A DNA stretch of 64,000 nt from Aquitalea aquatica (GCF_013911085.1 NZ_JACERN010000030.1:124001-188000), one strand, 5' to 3'. Positions 49,561 to 58,356 are shown, counted from the stretch's first letter. Translations and numbers: made by a program. Notes: generated from the sequence alone by a model not told the origin.

Positions 49561-50658
49561 TTACTTTCCAGTTTTGAACGCAGTCCATAGTCGGTTTTCC
49601 TGTCGACTGCTTTCTGCACTCTGGCTACTGAGTGTGAACAAGGTCCGGCGCACAGATTCTGATGGGTAAACTCCCGGAGTCTGACGCAGCGCCGGGTCAA
49701 CAAAAGGCTGAGCCTTCAAATTGGCATTGGCGTAGCGGGTAGCATTGGAAATATGCGCCACAACGTCCGGCCGCAAAATGAAGTTGATAAACAGATGGGC
49801 ATTGCCCGGGTGGGGTGCTGTTCTCGGTATCACCATGCTGTCATACCACATCAGCGTGCCTATGCTGGGGATGCTGTACACCAGTTCTCGTCCCTTGCCC
49901 GTTTCACGATTCTTTTGCGCAGCAAGATTGATCGCTCCCGAATATCCGGCGAACACACATAGCTCTCCATCCATCAGCTCATTAGCGTTGGCCGAATTGG
50001 CAAACAGACTGATGGCCGGCCGAACCTTCATCAACATGCTGCGCACGGCCTCATAATCCTTGTTGTCCGCATTTTGCACTTTGCGTCCGGCATAGTGCAG
50101 GGCAAGCGGCAAAATGGTACTGGCGGAATCCTGCAGCCCCAAGGTGCAGTGGCCAGCCGCCAGTCGTTTCGCAATTGCCGGATTGAACAACAAGTCCAGA
50201 CTATTTGCCGGCATGTCCTTGCCCAGAATCGACTCTACTTTCTTGCGGTCATAACCGATTCCGACAGTGCCCCACATATAAGGTACTCCGTACAGATTTC
50301 CTGGGTCGGAATGCGCCATTATTTTCAATAATGCCGGGTCTAAATTAGATAGATTGGGCAGCCTGCTTTTGTCCAGCTTGCGAAAGGCACCTGCCTCTAT
50401 CTGTTTTGCCATGAAGTCATTACTTGGCCACACCAGATCGTAGCCACTGTTTCCAGTTAACAGCTTCGCTTGTAGCGTTTCATCACTGTCATAGCTGTCA
50501 TAACGCACCTTGATACCGGTTTCTTTCTGGAATTGCGCCAGGGTATCCGGCGCAAAGTAGTCGGACCAGTTATAGAGGTTAAGCACCTTCTCCTCTGCCG
50601 CGTGTGCAAGCCCTGACGCTATCAGCGTGAAAAGCATGACAAAGTGTCCGGGTTTCAT
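49561..50658 (-). CDS. PotF/PotD-type polyamine-binding periplasmic protein
   Basis: 365 residues. Signal peptide MKPGHFVMLFTLIASGLAHAA, then the family hallmarks EEKVLNLYNWSDYFAPDTLAQFQKETGIKVRYDSYDSDETLQAKL and YDLVWPSNDFMAKQIEAGAF. This matches the putrescine-binding PotF group. No permease or ATPase genes for it are nearby, so it must work with components encoded elsewhere or have a sensing role. Its ATG overlaps the stop of aguB by 4 nt. Confidence 0.9.
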   Translation of the reverse strand: MKPGHFVMLFTLIASGLAHAAEEKVLNLYNWSDYFAPDTLAQFQKETGIKVRYDSYDSDETLQAKLLTGNSGYDLVWPSNDFMAKQIEAGAFRKLDKSRLPNLSNLDPALLKIMAHSDPGNLYGVPYMWGTVGIGYDRKKVESILGKDMPANSLDLLFNPAIAKRLAAGHCTLGLQDSASTILPLALHYAGRKVQNADNKDYEAVRSMLMKVRPAISLFANSANANELMDGELCVFAGYSGAINLAAQKNRETGKGRELVYSIPSIGTLMWYDSMVIPRTAPHPGNAHLFINFILRPDVVAHISNATRYANANLKAQPFVDPALRQTPGVYPSESVRRTLFTLSSQSAESSRQENRLWTAFKTGK

Positions 50659-51587
50659 GCCAGTTCTCCCATTTTGCGATAGCAGGAAGTTTGGCCATCA
50701 CTGGTCAACAAGGTACGGTACATTTCCGGACGGCGATCGCGGAAGAAACCCCAGGACTGACGATCCGTCCTGATGGCATCCAGATCAAAGGTGTGCAGCA
50801 AGATGGTTTCATCACTGCGGTTGGCCTCGGCCACTTTGGCACCGGTATGGTCGGCAATAAAGCTGGAGCCATAAAACACTCCCGTCAGCCCTTGCTGCCT
50901 GTCATTGCCGTTACCTAAGCCGGTTTCCGTTCCAATGCGGTTGGCGGCGACCAGCGGCAGCATATTGGCGGCGGCATGGCCTTGCATGGTGCGCTGCCAA
51001 TGACCGGAAGAATCATAATTGGCATCAAACGGTTCGGAACCGATGATGGTAGGGAAGCACAATACCTCTGCGCCCATCAATGCCAGTGCGCGGGCCGTTT
51101 CCGGATACCACTGATCCCAGCAAATCCCGATGCCGATGCGGCCAAAGCGGGTATCCCATACCTTGAAACCGGTATCGCCCGGTGTGAAATAGAATTTTTC
51201 GGTGTAGCCGGGACCATCCGGTATATGCGTCTTGCGATAGACGCCGAGCACCGTGCCATCGGCATCGGCTACGGCGAGCGAGTTGTAAGCCGCATTGCCG
51301 GCGCGCTCAAAAAAGCCAATCGGCAGCACAATACCCAATTCACCGGCCAAGGCCGCAAAGCGGGCAATACGGGCATTACCGGCAAAGGGCTCGGCTAACT
51401 CCAGATGGCGGACATTCTGGTCCAGACAGAAGTACGGCATCATGAACAATTCCGGGCATAGCACCAGTTGCGCACCTTGGCTGGCTGCCTGACGAATCAA
51501 CTGTTCTGCCTTGGCCATATTATCTTCCAGATGCCAGCTACCGGATGCCATCTGTACCGCAGCAACCGTCAGGGTTCGTTGAGTCAT
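50655..51587 (-). CDS. aguB: N-carbamoylputrescine amidase
   Basis: 310 residues. Nitrilase-superfamily amidohydrolase. The catalytic triad is Glu46 (CPELF), Lys119 (YRKTHIPDGPGY) and Cys156 (GICWDQWYPE). The substrate-pocket motif IGSEPFDANYDSSGHWQRTMQGHA is that of AguB. It cleaves N-carbamoylputrescine to putrescine, CO2 and ammonia. AAGGA precedes the start, 16 nt after aguA; overlaps the binding-protein gene by 4 nt. Confidence 0.94.
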   Translation of the reverse strand: MTQRTLTVAAVQMASGSWHLEDNMAKAEQLIRQAASQGAQLVLCPELFMMPYFCLDQNVRHLELAEPFAGNARIARFAALAGELGIVLPIGFFERAGNAAYNSLAVADADGTVLGVYRKTHIPDGPGYTEKFYFTPGDTGFKVWDTRFGRIGIGICWDQWYPETARALALMGAEVLCFPTIIGSEPFDANYDSSGHWQRTMQGHAAANMLPLVAANRIGTETGLGNGNDRQQGLTGVFYGSSFIADHTGAKVAEANRSDETILLHTFDLDAIRTDRQSWGFFRDRRPEMYRTLLTSDGQTSCYRKMGELA

Positions 51588-51603
51588 GTTTGTATCCTTG
51601 TGT

Positions 51604-52647
51604 TCAATGAGGGGCCACTACACGCGGCTGTTGCTGGGTGGAGCAATGCATGCTGCCGCCGCCGATGGAAATGTGGGGAACTGGTAGCAGAATCACATCC
51701 CTGTCGGGAAATGCCTGGGCAAATACCTGTTTTGCCGCCTCGTCTTCAGGGCAGCCAAACGCAGTGGAAATCACTGCGCCATTCACCAGGATGTAGTTGG
51801 CGTAACAGTCGCAATAGCGTTCAGAACCATATCGCTCGCGGACAATAGGAGAGGGTAGATCCAATAGCTCAAACCGGTTACCGTGAGCATCACTTGCCAG
51901 TTCCAGTGCCCGGCGGTTTTCCCGCATGATGCGGAAGTACTCGCCCTGATCTTCTGTGGCTGACTGGCACAACAATTTTCCCGGTGCAATAAACGAGGCT
52001 ATGCCGTCAACGTGGCCATTGGTTTCCACCTCGTCCGGGTTGCCCGGCAGCCAGATGATTTTCTCTACGCCCAACATCCGTCGCAGTTCGGTCTCTATTT
52101 CGGAACGGCTCCATGCCGGATTGCGGTTGGGATGCAACAGGCAACTTTCCGTGGTCAACAACGTGCCTTGCCCATCCACGTAAAACGAGCCGCCCTCCAG
52201 GATCAGGTGGGAGTTGAAAATAGTGGCACTGACATGCCGCGCCATATCCTGAGCCAGCTGCTGGCAGCCGTCGTAAGGTTGGTATTTTTCACCCCAAGCA
52301 TTGAAGCGGAACACCGCAGCACCCAATTGCCCGTGCTTGCCTTGCAGGAAAATCGGGCCACAGTCGCGTACCCAATTATCTTCTGCCGCCACCGCCAATA
52401 CCTGCACTGTCGGCCCGCACAGGGCTTGTGCCTGCTCAGCCTGACTGAAATGGGCCGTCACGATACAGGGTTGATAGCGGGCAATGGTCTGGGCGACCAG
52501 GGCAAATTCGGCGCAGACCTGTGGGTAATGCTCGCCCCACAGCCCCTCGCGATATTCCGCTACCGGCCATCCCAGCCAGGTGGTCTGCTGCGCCTCCCAT
52601 TCGGCAGGCATGCGATAACCGTCACGGCGGGCATCAAATGACATCAT
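51604..52647 (-). CDS. aguA: Agmatine deiminase (cytosolic)
   Basis: 347 residues, no signal peptide. Motifs: RMPAEWEAQQTTWLGWP, DNWVRDCGPIFL, FRFNAWGEKYQPYDGC, LEGGSFYVDGQGTLLTTE, ETNGHVDGIASFI and the catalytic cysteine in GGGSMHCSTQQQP. Converts agmatine to N-carbamoylputrescine. The start is 52647, where AGGAG lies 8 nt upstream; the ATG at 52644 is also possible. First gene of the operon, divergent from the LysR gene at 52759. Confidence 0.95.
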   Translation of the reverse strand: MMSFDARRDGYRMPAEWEAQQTTWLGWPVAEYREGLWGEHYPQVCAEFALVAQTIARYQPCIVTAHFSQAEQAQALCGPTVQVLAVAAEDNWVRDCGPIFLQGKHGQLGAAVFRFNAWGEKYQPYDGCQQLAQDMARHVSATIFNSHLILEGGSFYVDGQGTLLTTESCLLHPNRNPAWSRSEIETELRRMLGVEKIIWLPGNPDEVETNGHVDGIASFIAPGKLLCQSATEDQGEYFRIMRENRRALELASDAHGNRFELLDLPSPIVRERYGSERYCDCYANYILVNGAVISTAFGCPEDEAAKQVFAQAFPDRDVILLPVPHISIGGGSMHCSTQQQPRVVAPH

Positions 52648-52758
52648 CTTGTTGTCTCCTTGTTTGTAAGTGGGCAAACGCAGTATGCGACACATTAATC
52701 TTGATAAAAATTGATGTTTATTGCTTAAATAGATCAACTTTTCTCATGATTTATCACC

Positions 52759-53652
52759 ATGCACCGTGTCCCTTCCCTCAAGCTGTTGATGGGTTTTGAA
52801 ACTGCCGCCCGCCTTGGCAGCTTTGCCCGTGCAGCAGACGAGTTGTGCTTGTCGCAATCCGCCATCAGCCACCAGATTCAACAGCTGGAACAGCAAACCG
52901 GACAGCTGCTGTTTAGGCGAGTGGGACGTGGTGTTGAGCTGACAATGGCGGGGGAAGTACTGCAAAGAACGGTGCAGCGCTCGCTGGAAACCTTGCGCAG
53001 TGGCTTGGGGCGCATTGCCACCTATCTGGACCCGGGGCTAGTGGTACTGGTGTGTCCGGCCCCGCTGCTGCATGGCTGGCTGCAACCACAGCTTGAACAG
53101 CTGCAACAAGACCTGCCAGGCTTATGCCCGCTACTGTCTACCGATGAAACAGCCCGCTATGTCGATGAAATCGACGTGGACATCACCATAGGCAGCCGCC
53201 CCATCCAGCAACCAGACCTGCTAGAAGTGCCGCTATTGCAGGATGAATGGCTGGTTGTTGCCCGGCAGGATATTGCGCACAAGCTCAATACCAGTTCTGT
53301 GGCAGAGCATGCAGCACATTGCCCGTTGATTTGTCTGGAAGAACACCTGACAGGCGAGCAAACCGGGCCGCTATTCAGACAATGGCTGCAAAGCTTTCGC
53401 ATGGCGGCCATCTATGATGACCAGCGCTGCGTACTGGATGCGGTGGAGCGGGGACGTGGGATGGCATTGGTATCAAAACTGGCGGCCGCGGACAGTTTGC
53501 AAGTCGGCCGCCTGGTCAAAGTGGAAGGCTATCCGGCATTGCCCGGACAAAGCTGGTGGCTATCCCGAGTGGCGGGCGAAACGCGTTCTAGCAAGGTCAA
53601 TCAGGTATATGACTGGCTGATTGCAAAGGCCGCAGCCACTATCGACAAATAG
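52759..53652 (+). CDS. LysR-family regulator, likely of the agmatine operon
   Basis: 297 residues. GcvA-like helix-turn-helix (LKLLMGFETAARLGSFARAADELCLSQSAISHQIQQLEQQTGQLLFRRVGRGVELT) and a short effector domain. Divergent from aguA; the 111-bp intergenic region is strongly AT-rich and has several TTGAT/ATCAA elements (CTTGATAAAAATTGATG, AGATCAAC), plausible LysR sites. Agmatine or N-carbamoylputrescine is the probable inducer (inference). Confidence 0.87.
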   Translation: MHRVPSLKLLMGFETAARLGSFARAADELCLSQSAISHQIQQLEQQTGQLLFRRVGRGVELTMAGEVLQRTVQRSLETLRSGLGRIATYLDPGLVVLVCPAPLLHGWLQPQLEQLQQDLPGLCPLLSTDETARYVDEIDVDITIGSRPIQQPDLLEVPLLQDEWLVVARQDIAHKLNTSSVAEHAAHCPLICLEEHLTGEQTGPLFRQWLQSFRMAAIYDDQRCVLDAVERGRGMALVSKLAAADSLQVGRLVKVEGYPALPGQSWWLSRVAGETRSSKVNQVYDWLIAKAAATIDK

Positions 53653-53659
53653 GCAACAG

Positions 53660-53686
53660 AAAAAAGGCTGCCAGAGGACAGCCTGA
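53660..53686. terminator. Hairpin after the LysR gene
   Basis: AAAAAAGGCTG, loop CCAGAGGA, CAGCCT, then GAAAAC. The T-tract exists only on the minus strand, so it could end minus-strand transcripts from the alpha/beta hydrolase gene; it lies just past the LysR stop. Confidence 0.5.
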
Positions 53687-53784
53687 AAACAGCATGGCGA
53701 GAAGCCTGATGAAGCAATCATGCCGGGAATTACCCTTAACACCCGGTGTGCGACTGGGCCCAGACGAGATAGCGGCGCAGCCTT

Positions 53785-53809
53785 TTTAAGACACCCAGTT
53801 TAAGACACC
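53785..53809 (+). repeat. Short direct repeat TTTAAGACACC
   Basis: TTTAAGACACC occurs at 53785-53795 and 53799-53809, spaced 14 nt apart, within 237 bp of gene-free sequence after the LysR gene. Confidence 0.5.
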
Positions 53810-53889
53810 ACGCGCGGCCTCGGTCTGCTTGGCGATGGCGCTAACGACACAAACTGCTTGTGTTGAAGCCGCAAGCAAACCCTGATGAA

Positions 53890-54507
53890 CTAGAGCCGAC
53901 ATCTGGTGAGATGATGATCAGCCAATGGCGCGAGGCTATCAGCATGAACCAATGCCAGGTCATGCTGGCCACCTGCAACAATGTGCAAATCAGCTTTGGG
54001 TATCTGCTGTTTCAGGTACTCCCCCACCGCGACAGGGCTTATCGGATCGGCATCCCCCCACAGTAATAATGTGGGTTGTGTTAGTGCGGCTAAATCAGGT
54101 TGTAGATTGCTGTGGTCGCACATAAACCAGTTGGGTAACTGTGGATTTGCCATACCGAAATCAGCACGCCAGTCAACAGCATCAAAACGTCTCATATCAA
54201 TGCCACCAGAGGTAACACTGAGCACCAGATGCGTAATAAGGGAGGGAAACTGCATGGCTAAACTGATAGCAAGAATGCCCCCCATCGACTGAGCAAAAAT
54301 GGCTGTAGGCTTATCAATGTACCCAGCAATTTGCTGACTGAGGTCTTCAAGGCTGTTAATCAAGCCATCTGCGGGCATATCGCCAAAGCCAGGATAGCGG
54401 ACAAAATGCCGCTCACCAGGATGGTCCAGCTGGTCGGCAAGTGGCTTCCAGAATTGAGAATTACCCGATGCGCCGGGAAGAAACAATAACTGCATTGCCG
54501 TGGACAT
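53890..54507 (-). CDS. Alpha/beta-hydrolase fold protein
   Basis: 205 residues. Oxyanion/first-strand region LLFLPGASGNSQFWKPL, nucleophile elbow FAQSMGG (GxSxG-like with Ala replacing the first Gly), acid in LLWGDADPISP and the histidine in AGGQHDLALVH. Substrate unknown; resembles small esterases of the BioH/homoserine acetyltransferase-like class. Start at 54507 has AAAAGG upstream. Its coding sequence is about half GC, much less than most of the window, consistent with acquired DNA. Confidence 0.8.
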   Translation of the reverse strand: MSTAMQLLFLPGASGNSQFWKPLADQLDHPGERHFVRYPGFGDMPADGLINSLEDLSQQIAGYIDKPTAIFAQSMGGILAISLAMQFPSLITHLVLSVTSGGIDMRRFDAVDWRADFGMANPQLPNWFMCDHSNLQPDLAALTQPTLLLWGDADPISPVAVGEYLKQQIPKADLHIVAGGQHDLALVHADSLAPLADHHLTRCRL

Positions 54508-54715
54508 GGGACAAGCCTTTTCTGTGCCGCAACATGAAGGCCGGCCGTAAGCTATGAATGACAACAGAGATGACTGGTCATTAGCGTTTCATCGACATCC
54601 CACCATCACCCAGTAGCTACCAGTTTTGGAGCCCAGCCCTTAATACAAGGACGAGCTGTGCTGCGGTAATCAGCAAATATGCCAAGCTGGCTTATTTTAA
54701 GGTGGCGCAGGTGAC

Positions 54716-55141
54716 TTACCGCTTGGTCAATGCCTTTTCGTATGCCGCATTAATCTCTTTGGATTTGCTCTCACACAATGCACGGACCTCAGGTGCCATC
54801 CCGTCAACCCTGTCTGGATGGTATTGGCTGATCAGTCCTCGGTAAGCACGTTTGATTTCATCAAGCGATGCGGTGGGGGACACCCCCAAAATCTCATGCC
54901 ACTCTGCTGGCTTTTCGGCAGCAGGCTCATCGCCACTGGTTTGCTGCTGGCGTTTCTGTTGCTGCCATTGCTCCCGGTCCCACCCCCCGAATTGATCATC
55001 GCTGTGCTGGCCCTGGGGGTCCGGTGGCCGCTTATTAGCATCACCATCCCCCCCCGGATCAGAATCCTTCAAAAATTTCGAAACGAACCAATAGCCGAAC
55101 GCGCCACACAGGGCGATGATTAGGAACTGTGCTGCAGACAT
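54716..55141 (-). CDS. Membrane-anchored J-domain protein
   Basis: 141 residues. One N-terminal membrane helix (AAQFLIIALCGAFGYWFVSKFL), an acidic/glutamine-rich linker, and a C-terminal J domain (WHEILGVSPTASLDEIKRAYRGLISQYHPDRVDG) with the HPD motif intact, so it should stimulate a DnaK-type chaperone at the membrane. Its start lies 22 nt inside the upstream gene. Third gene of a three-gene operon with a DUF2167 protein. Confidence 0.88.
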   Translation of the reverse strand: MSAAQFLIIALCGAFGYWFVSKFLKDSDPGGDGDANKRPPDPQGQHSDDQFGGWDREQWQQQKRQQQTSGDEPAAEKPAEWHEILGVSPTASLDEIKRAYRGLISQYHPDRVDGMAPEVRALCESKSKEINAAYEKALTKR

Positions 55142-55875
55142 ATCTGCCGTTCTTCCTGCAAGAAAGTGTTAAATTTTTCCATTGCCCGCACTTCAGCCAA
55201 ACTACTCGAGGCAAAGTCCAATAGCTCTTGCTGTACTTCGGCAACAGTCGTCACCAATTGACACCACTGCGCCGGCGTCAGCACCCGCGCTGCCAGCTCG
55301 ATCCCGTCACCTTGTGGGATGAGTCTCAAGCTCAGACGCCTGGCCAGATTGGGGCCGAATGGTGGACAGCAGATTAGCTCGAAACCGAGCGAAAGCACTT
55401 GCGCCGTAGTCATGCCCAAACATAGGCGTGCCATCCATATCCTGATGATGGTGGCTACCACCAAACCATAAAACACCACCAAGCCAGCAGCAATGACCGT
55501 GATATTCCCCAGCACGATAGCGGCACCCAGCAGCAGCATGGTCAGCGCCATCGCCCAAGCTGCATAACCGACCTGCCGGATCACTGCCGCAGGCTGCTGG
55601 CAATCCCATGCGGGTGCAGGCCCGGTGGCACCTGCCGCGTTCCAGTCCAGACGGAATGCCGGCTTGCCCAGATCAAACGGGGAGGCAAGATACCAGCCTT
55701 TGCCTAGTAGCTGGATCTGCGTCGAACCAGTAGCCACTTTCCAGCGTGGCCCAGAGCGAATCAGCACTAATTCGTTGCTGTACAGCAAGCAGGCTGACTC
55801 ATAGACATACAGCCCCACCATAAGCAGCACCAGCAGCCACTCCGGGTGGGGGATGTAGGGGAGAAATCCCATCAT
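55120..55875 (-). CDS. Membrane protein of unknown function in DUF2167/J-protein operon
   Basis: 251 residues. An N-terminal helix (WLLVLLMVGLYVYESACLLY) is followed by a short soluble segment with RWKVATGSTQIQLLGKGWYLASPFDLGKPAFRLDW, then two membrane helices (YAAWAMALTMLLLGAAIVLG and ITVIAAGLVVFYGLVVATIIRIW), and a C-terminal soluble helical part. I do not recognise a domain. It overlaps the upstream DUF2167 gene by 4 nt (ATGA) and the downstream J-domain gene by 22 nt, so the three products are probably made together. Confidence 0.75.
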   Translation of the reverse strand: MMGFLPYIPHPEWLLVLLMVGLYVYESACLLYSNELVLIRSGPRWKVATGSTQIQLLGKGWYLASPFDLGKPAFRLDWNAAGATGPAPAWDCQQPAAVIRQVGYAAWAMALTMLLLGAAIVLGNITVIAAGLVVFYGLVVATIIRIWMARLCLGMTTAQVLSLGFELICCPPFGPNLARRLSLRLIPQGDGIELAARVLTPAQWCQLVTTVAEVQQELLDFASSSLAEVRAMEKFNTFLQEERQICLQHSS

Positions 55876-56726
55876 TGCTGTTTCTTTTTCCCGAAGAGGG
55901 ATTTTGCCCAGGCACCAACCGCCACCAGCGCGCCGGCAACGATTTTCCAGCCTGCGGCCAACATGGCGCCCAGCGCACCCCAGAAGCCCTTCTTGGTAGC
56001 AACCGCCGCAGCACCACCCACAATCAAGGCACCCAGCCCTAGCTCCGCCACGTGATCCCCGGGTTTGAATTCCGAGTAGCGATGACCACTGGTGAACTGA
56101 AAGGTGGTCAGCAGTTCCTTGAACTTGGGCATGTCTTGCTGGAGCCGCTCGGGATCAGTCACCAGAGTGGCATTCATTACCCCTTCACGGCCGAGGATGC
56201 GCACCGTGTAGTTGATTCCCTCATGGCCTTCACTGCGCACTTTTACGCCCCACTCCAATAGATGCGTCGCCGGATCATAGTGGGGCGCCACATACCAGTC
56301 TTCGATATACAGGGCGGGTAGGCCCATTTTTGCGCGGCGTTCATTGGCGGGGCCATCTGACTCCTTGAGCGATTTCAGGATGGCATCCGGATCGATCTTT
56401 TCGTCATCCTTCACATACCCCATGGGGTCAAAGGAAAAATCGGCCCACCAGTTGCCTTCTTTGGAAACGATGATGTAATTGCCCGGATCAGGCAGGTTGT
56501 GAGTCAGCTCGAGAAACTTGGTGGAGTCCTGCTCGCTTAAACTGGCAAGGCTAGAATTGGCAAGCTGAATCGTGGCCTTGTCAGCCAGCACTTCTTGTCG
56601 GGGTCCAAGCCTCCAGTTAAGGCTGTCAAAACCGGTTTTTGCTGTAGCAGATGGCTCACTGTCAGTCGCTTGTGCAGCCATGGAAAACAACATCGAAACG
56701 GCGATAATGATGGAATTGATTTTCAT
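55872..56726 (-). CDS. DUF2167-family membrane-anchored protein
   Basis: 284 residues. Signal peptide (MKINSIIIAVSMLFSMAAQA), then DUF2167 motifs: LNWRLGPRQEVLADKATIQL, GNWWADFSFDPMGYVKDDEKIDPDAILKSLKE, LYIEDWYVAPHYDPATHLLEWGVKV, GINYTVRILGREGVMNATLV and FKPGDHVAELGLGALIVGGAAA. One or two C-terminal hydrophobic segments anchor it, ending in FGKKKQQ. Family function is unknown. First gene of the operon. Confidence 0.85.
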   Translation of the reverse strand: MKINSIIIAVSMLFSMAAQATDSEPSATAKTGFDSLNWRLGPRQEVLADKATIQLANSSLASLSEQDSTKFLELTHNLPDPGNYIIVSKEGNWWADFSFDPMGYVKDDEKIDPDAILKSLKESDGPANERRAKMGLPALYIEDWYVAPHYDPATHLLEWGVKVRSEGHEGINYTVRILGREGVMNATLVTDPERLQQDMPKFKELLTTFQFTSGHRYSEFKPGDHVAELGLGALIVGGAAAVATKKGFWGALGAMLAAGWKIVAGALVAVGAWAKSLFGKKKQQ

Positions 56727-57278
56727 TTAAAATATCCAAAATCTTAAAATATGCATTTTGATTTTCACACGATAAGACTTAATTGTCACAGGCAAAAAAG
56801 GTGACTGATTTTAAAAGGGAATTCCACATCACCTCAGCACGCTTGCAATGAATAGCTACTTTCAATTGAAGAAACAGAATCGGTCCTACATTCCCAGGCA
56901 ATTTCACTACGCAAGCAGACACTACAAACCGGTGAAGCAGTCCGCATTGCCCAGCGGGATACCTCGGCCCAATCCGCCAGCCAGTCACCATGTGGAAAAT
57001 GTCGTCAGCCACCCGCAGCCCTACTCAATATTCAATGACACACAATGACGCACCGAAATACATTCCGGCGCCAGCAAGCGCCTATTTAGACCAAGCCTTG
57101 CACTTGGGGCAGCTGGGCACAGCGACATATCCAGAAAAGGCAGATTGCGGCCGCTGATTACCCCCAACAGGATAAGCCACCGCTGCGACCACCATGCACC
57201 TGATGCAGATCAACAATAGCAGAGGCAAGGCCGGTTGCGGGTTCACCGGAACGGCTAAACGGTGCTATCTTGCCGCCT
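56727..57278. other. Intergenic region upstream of DUF2167 and copper-type genes
   Basis: 552 bp. The left part, upstream of DUF2167, is AT-rich (TTAAAATATGCATTTTGATTTT near 56743-56764) and likely carries its promoter. The rest shows no convincing gene, RNA or repeat; short open frames lack ribosome sites and family features. Confidence 0.5.
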
Positions 57279-57653
57279 ATGCAAGCCTTGTACCGTTTCC
57301 TGCTCATGCTTCTGCTCACGTTTCCGGCACTCAGTGTGCTGGCGGCGAGTGCAGACATGGCCATGGCCAACGAGGTGGCTATTTCGGCTAACTGCATGGC
57401 GCATGAATCCCATGCTTCCTGCCATCAGGCAGCCGCGCACAAGATACCGACCCATACCAGCAGTGCAGAAGCAACACATGGCATGCCATGCAGTGGTGCT
57501 GGTTGTGTACTGCACTGCGCGCCTTCGCTGTTCGCACAGCAGGCCTGGTCGGCCCCCCCGGTAGCGCAGGTCGGTATTTTTGTTCCAACCCAGCCTGCAG
57601 CGCTGGCCGGCATCACCCTCTCCCCGCCGCACCGCCCCCCTTTGCCAGTCTGA
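57279..57653 (+). CDS. Small exported Cys/His-rich protein, probably copper-related
   Basis: 124 residues. Signal peptide MQALYRFLLMLLLTFPALSVLAA, then a short region rich in His, Cys and Met (NCMAHESHASCHQAAAH, THGMPCSGAGCVLHCAP). This resembles the DUF2946/CopL-like metal-binding proteins, which keep copper away from regulators, but the match is by character only. The ATG at 57279 is chosen over the in-frame TTG at 57270. A DUF411 gene follows after 68 bp. Confidence 0.65.
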   Translation: MQALYRFLLMLLLTFPALSVLAASADMAMANEVAISANCMAHESHASCHQAAAHKIPTHTSSAEATHGMPCSGAGCVLHCAPSLFAQQAWSAPPVAQVGIFVPTQPAALAGITLSPPHRPPLPV

Positions 57654-57721
57654 CATTGCTTTGCCATACGCCGGCCTGTCCGGTGATCTGCACCATTGTC
57701 ATTGCCAGAAGGAGGGCCATC

Positions 57722-58159
57722 ATGGCCACAATCCGTACCCACGTTCTTGCTGTTTGGCTCAGCGCGTTCAGTACTGCCGCTTTTGCCGCCACCCCCGTCA
57801 CGCTGTACAAGAGCCCCAGCTGCAGCTGCTGCGAGGCCTATATCAGTTATCTCAAGCAAAACGGCTTCGATGTCACCGCCATCAATCGCGACGACATGCA
57901 GCCGATCAAGCAGCAAATGGGCGTCACCCCCGGCATGGGTAGCTGCCATACCGCCAAGGTTGGCCGCTACGTCATTGAAGGTCATGTGCCGGTGGCGGCC
58001 ATCAAGAAGTTGATGGCCAGTAAGGCTGACGTGGTAGGCCTGTCCGCCCCCGGCATGCCGCTGAACAGCCCCGGCATGGGTGAAGAAAAGCCAGGCACCC
58101 TGGCGATCTACACCATGACCAAAGACCACCGCACCGGCGTACTGTTCGGCCGCTTCTAA
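57722..58159 (+). CDS. DUF411 metal-binding periplasmic protein
   Basis: 145 residues. Signal peptide MATIRTHVLAVWLSAFSTAAFA, then the DUF411 signature VTLYKSPSCSCCEAYISYLKQNGFDVTAINRDDM, with CSCC as a thioredoxin-like metal site, MGSCHTAKVGRYVIEGHVPVAAIKKLM and GLSAPGMPLNSPGM. DUF411 proteins (CopG in some operons) take part in copper resistance. AGGAGG precedes the start. Ends before the terminator at 58325. Confidence 0.9.
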   Translation: MATIRTHVLAVWLSAFSTAAFAATPVTLYKSPSCSCCEAYISYLKQNGFDVTAINRDDMQPIKQQMGVTPGMGSCHTAKVGRYVIEGHVPVAAIKKLMASKADVVGLSAPGMPLNSPGMGEEKPGTLAIYTMTKDHRTGVLFGRF

Positions 58160-58324
58160 GCCATCGCCCGGCAGGATGTCGCCAGGCTTTGGCCATGGAC
58201 CATCCTGCCGTCCCGCTTGTTTGCCGAAGGCAGCGTGGCTATGCAGGGCCGCAATCGGCGTGAACAGGTCGGGATGCCCCCCATCTCCACGCCAGAGCAC
58301 GCGGTGGCAAATCCACCTTCCATG

Positions 58325-58356
58325 AAAAAAGCCAACCGATCATGGTTGGCTTTTTT
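58325..58356. terminator. Bidirectional terminator between DUF411 gene and amtB
   Basis: AAAAAAGCCAACC, loop GATCAT, GGTTGGCTTTTTT. Related to the tRNA-Gly terminator at 48184, including the bases after it (TCTGG...ATATC.GG.CAGCG). Confidence 0.88.

Noticed and set aside
56779-57048. Short frames between DUF2167 and the copper-type gene
   Set aside because: No ribosome site, signal peptide or family feature.
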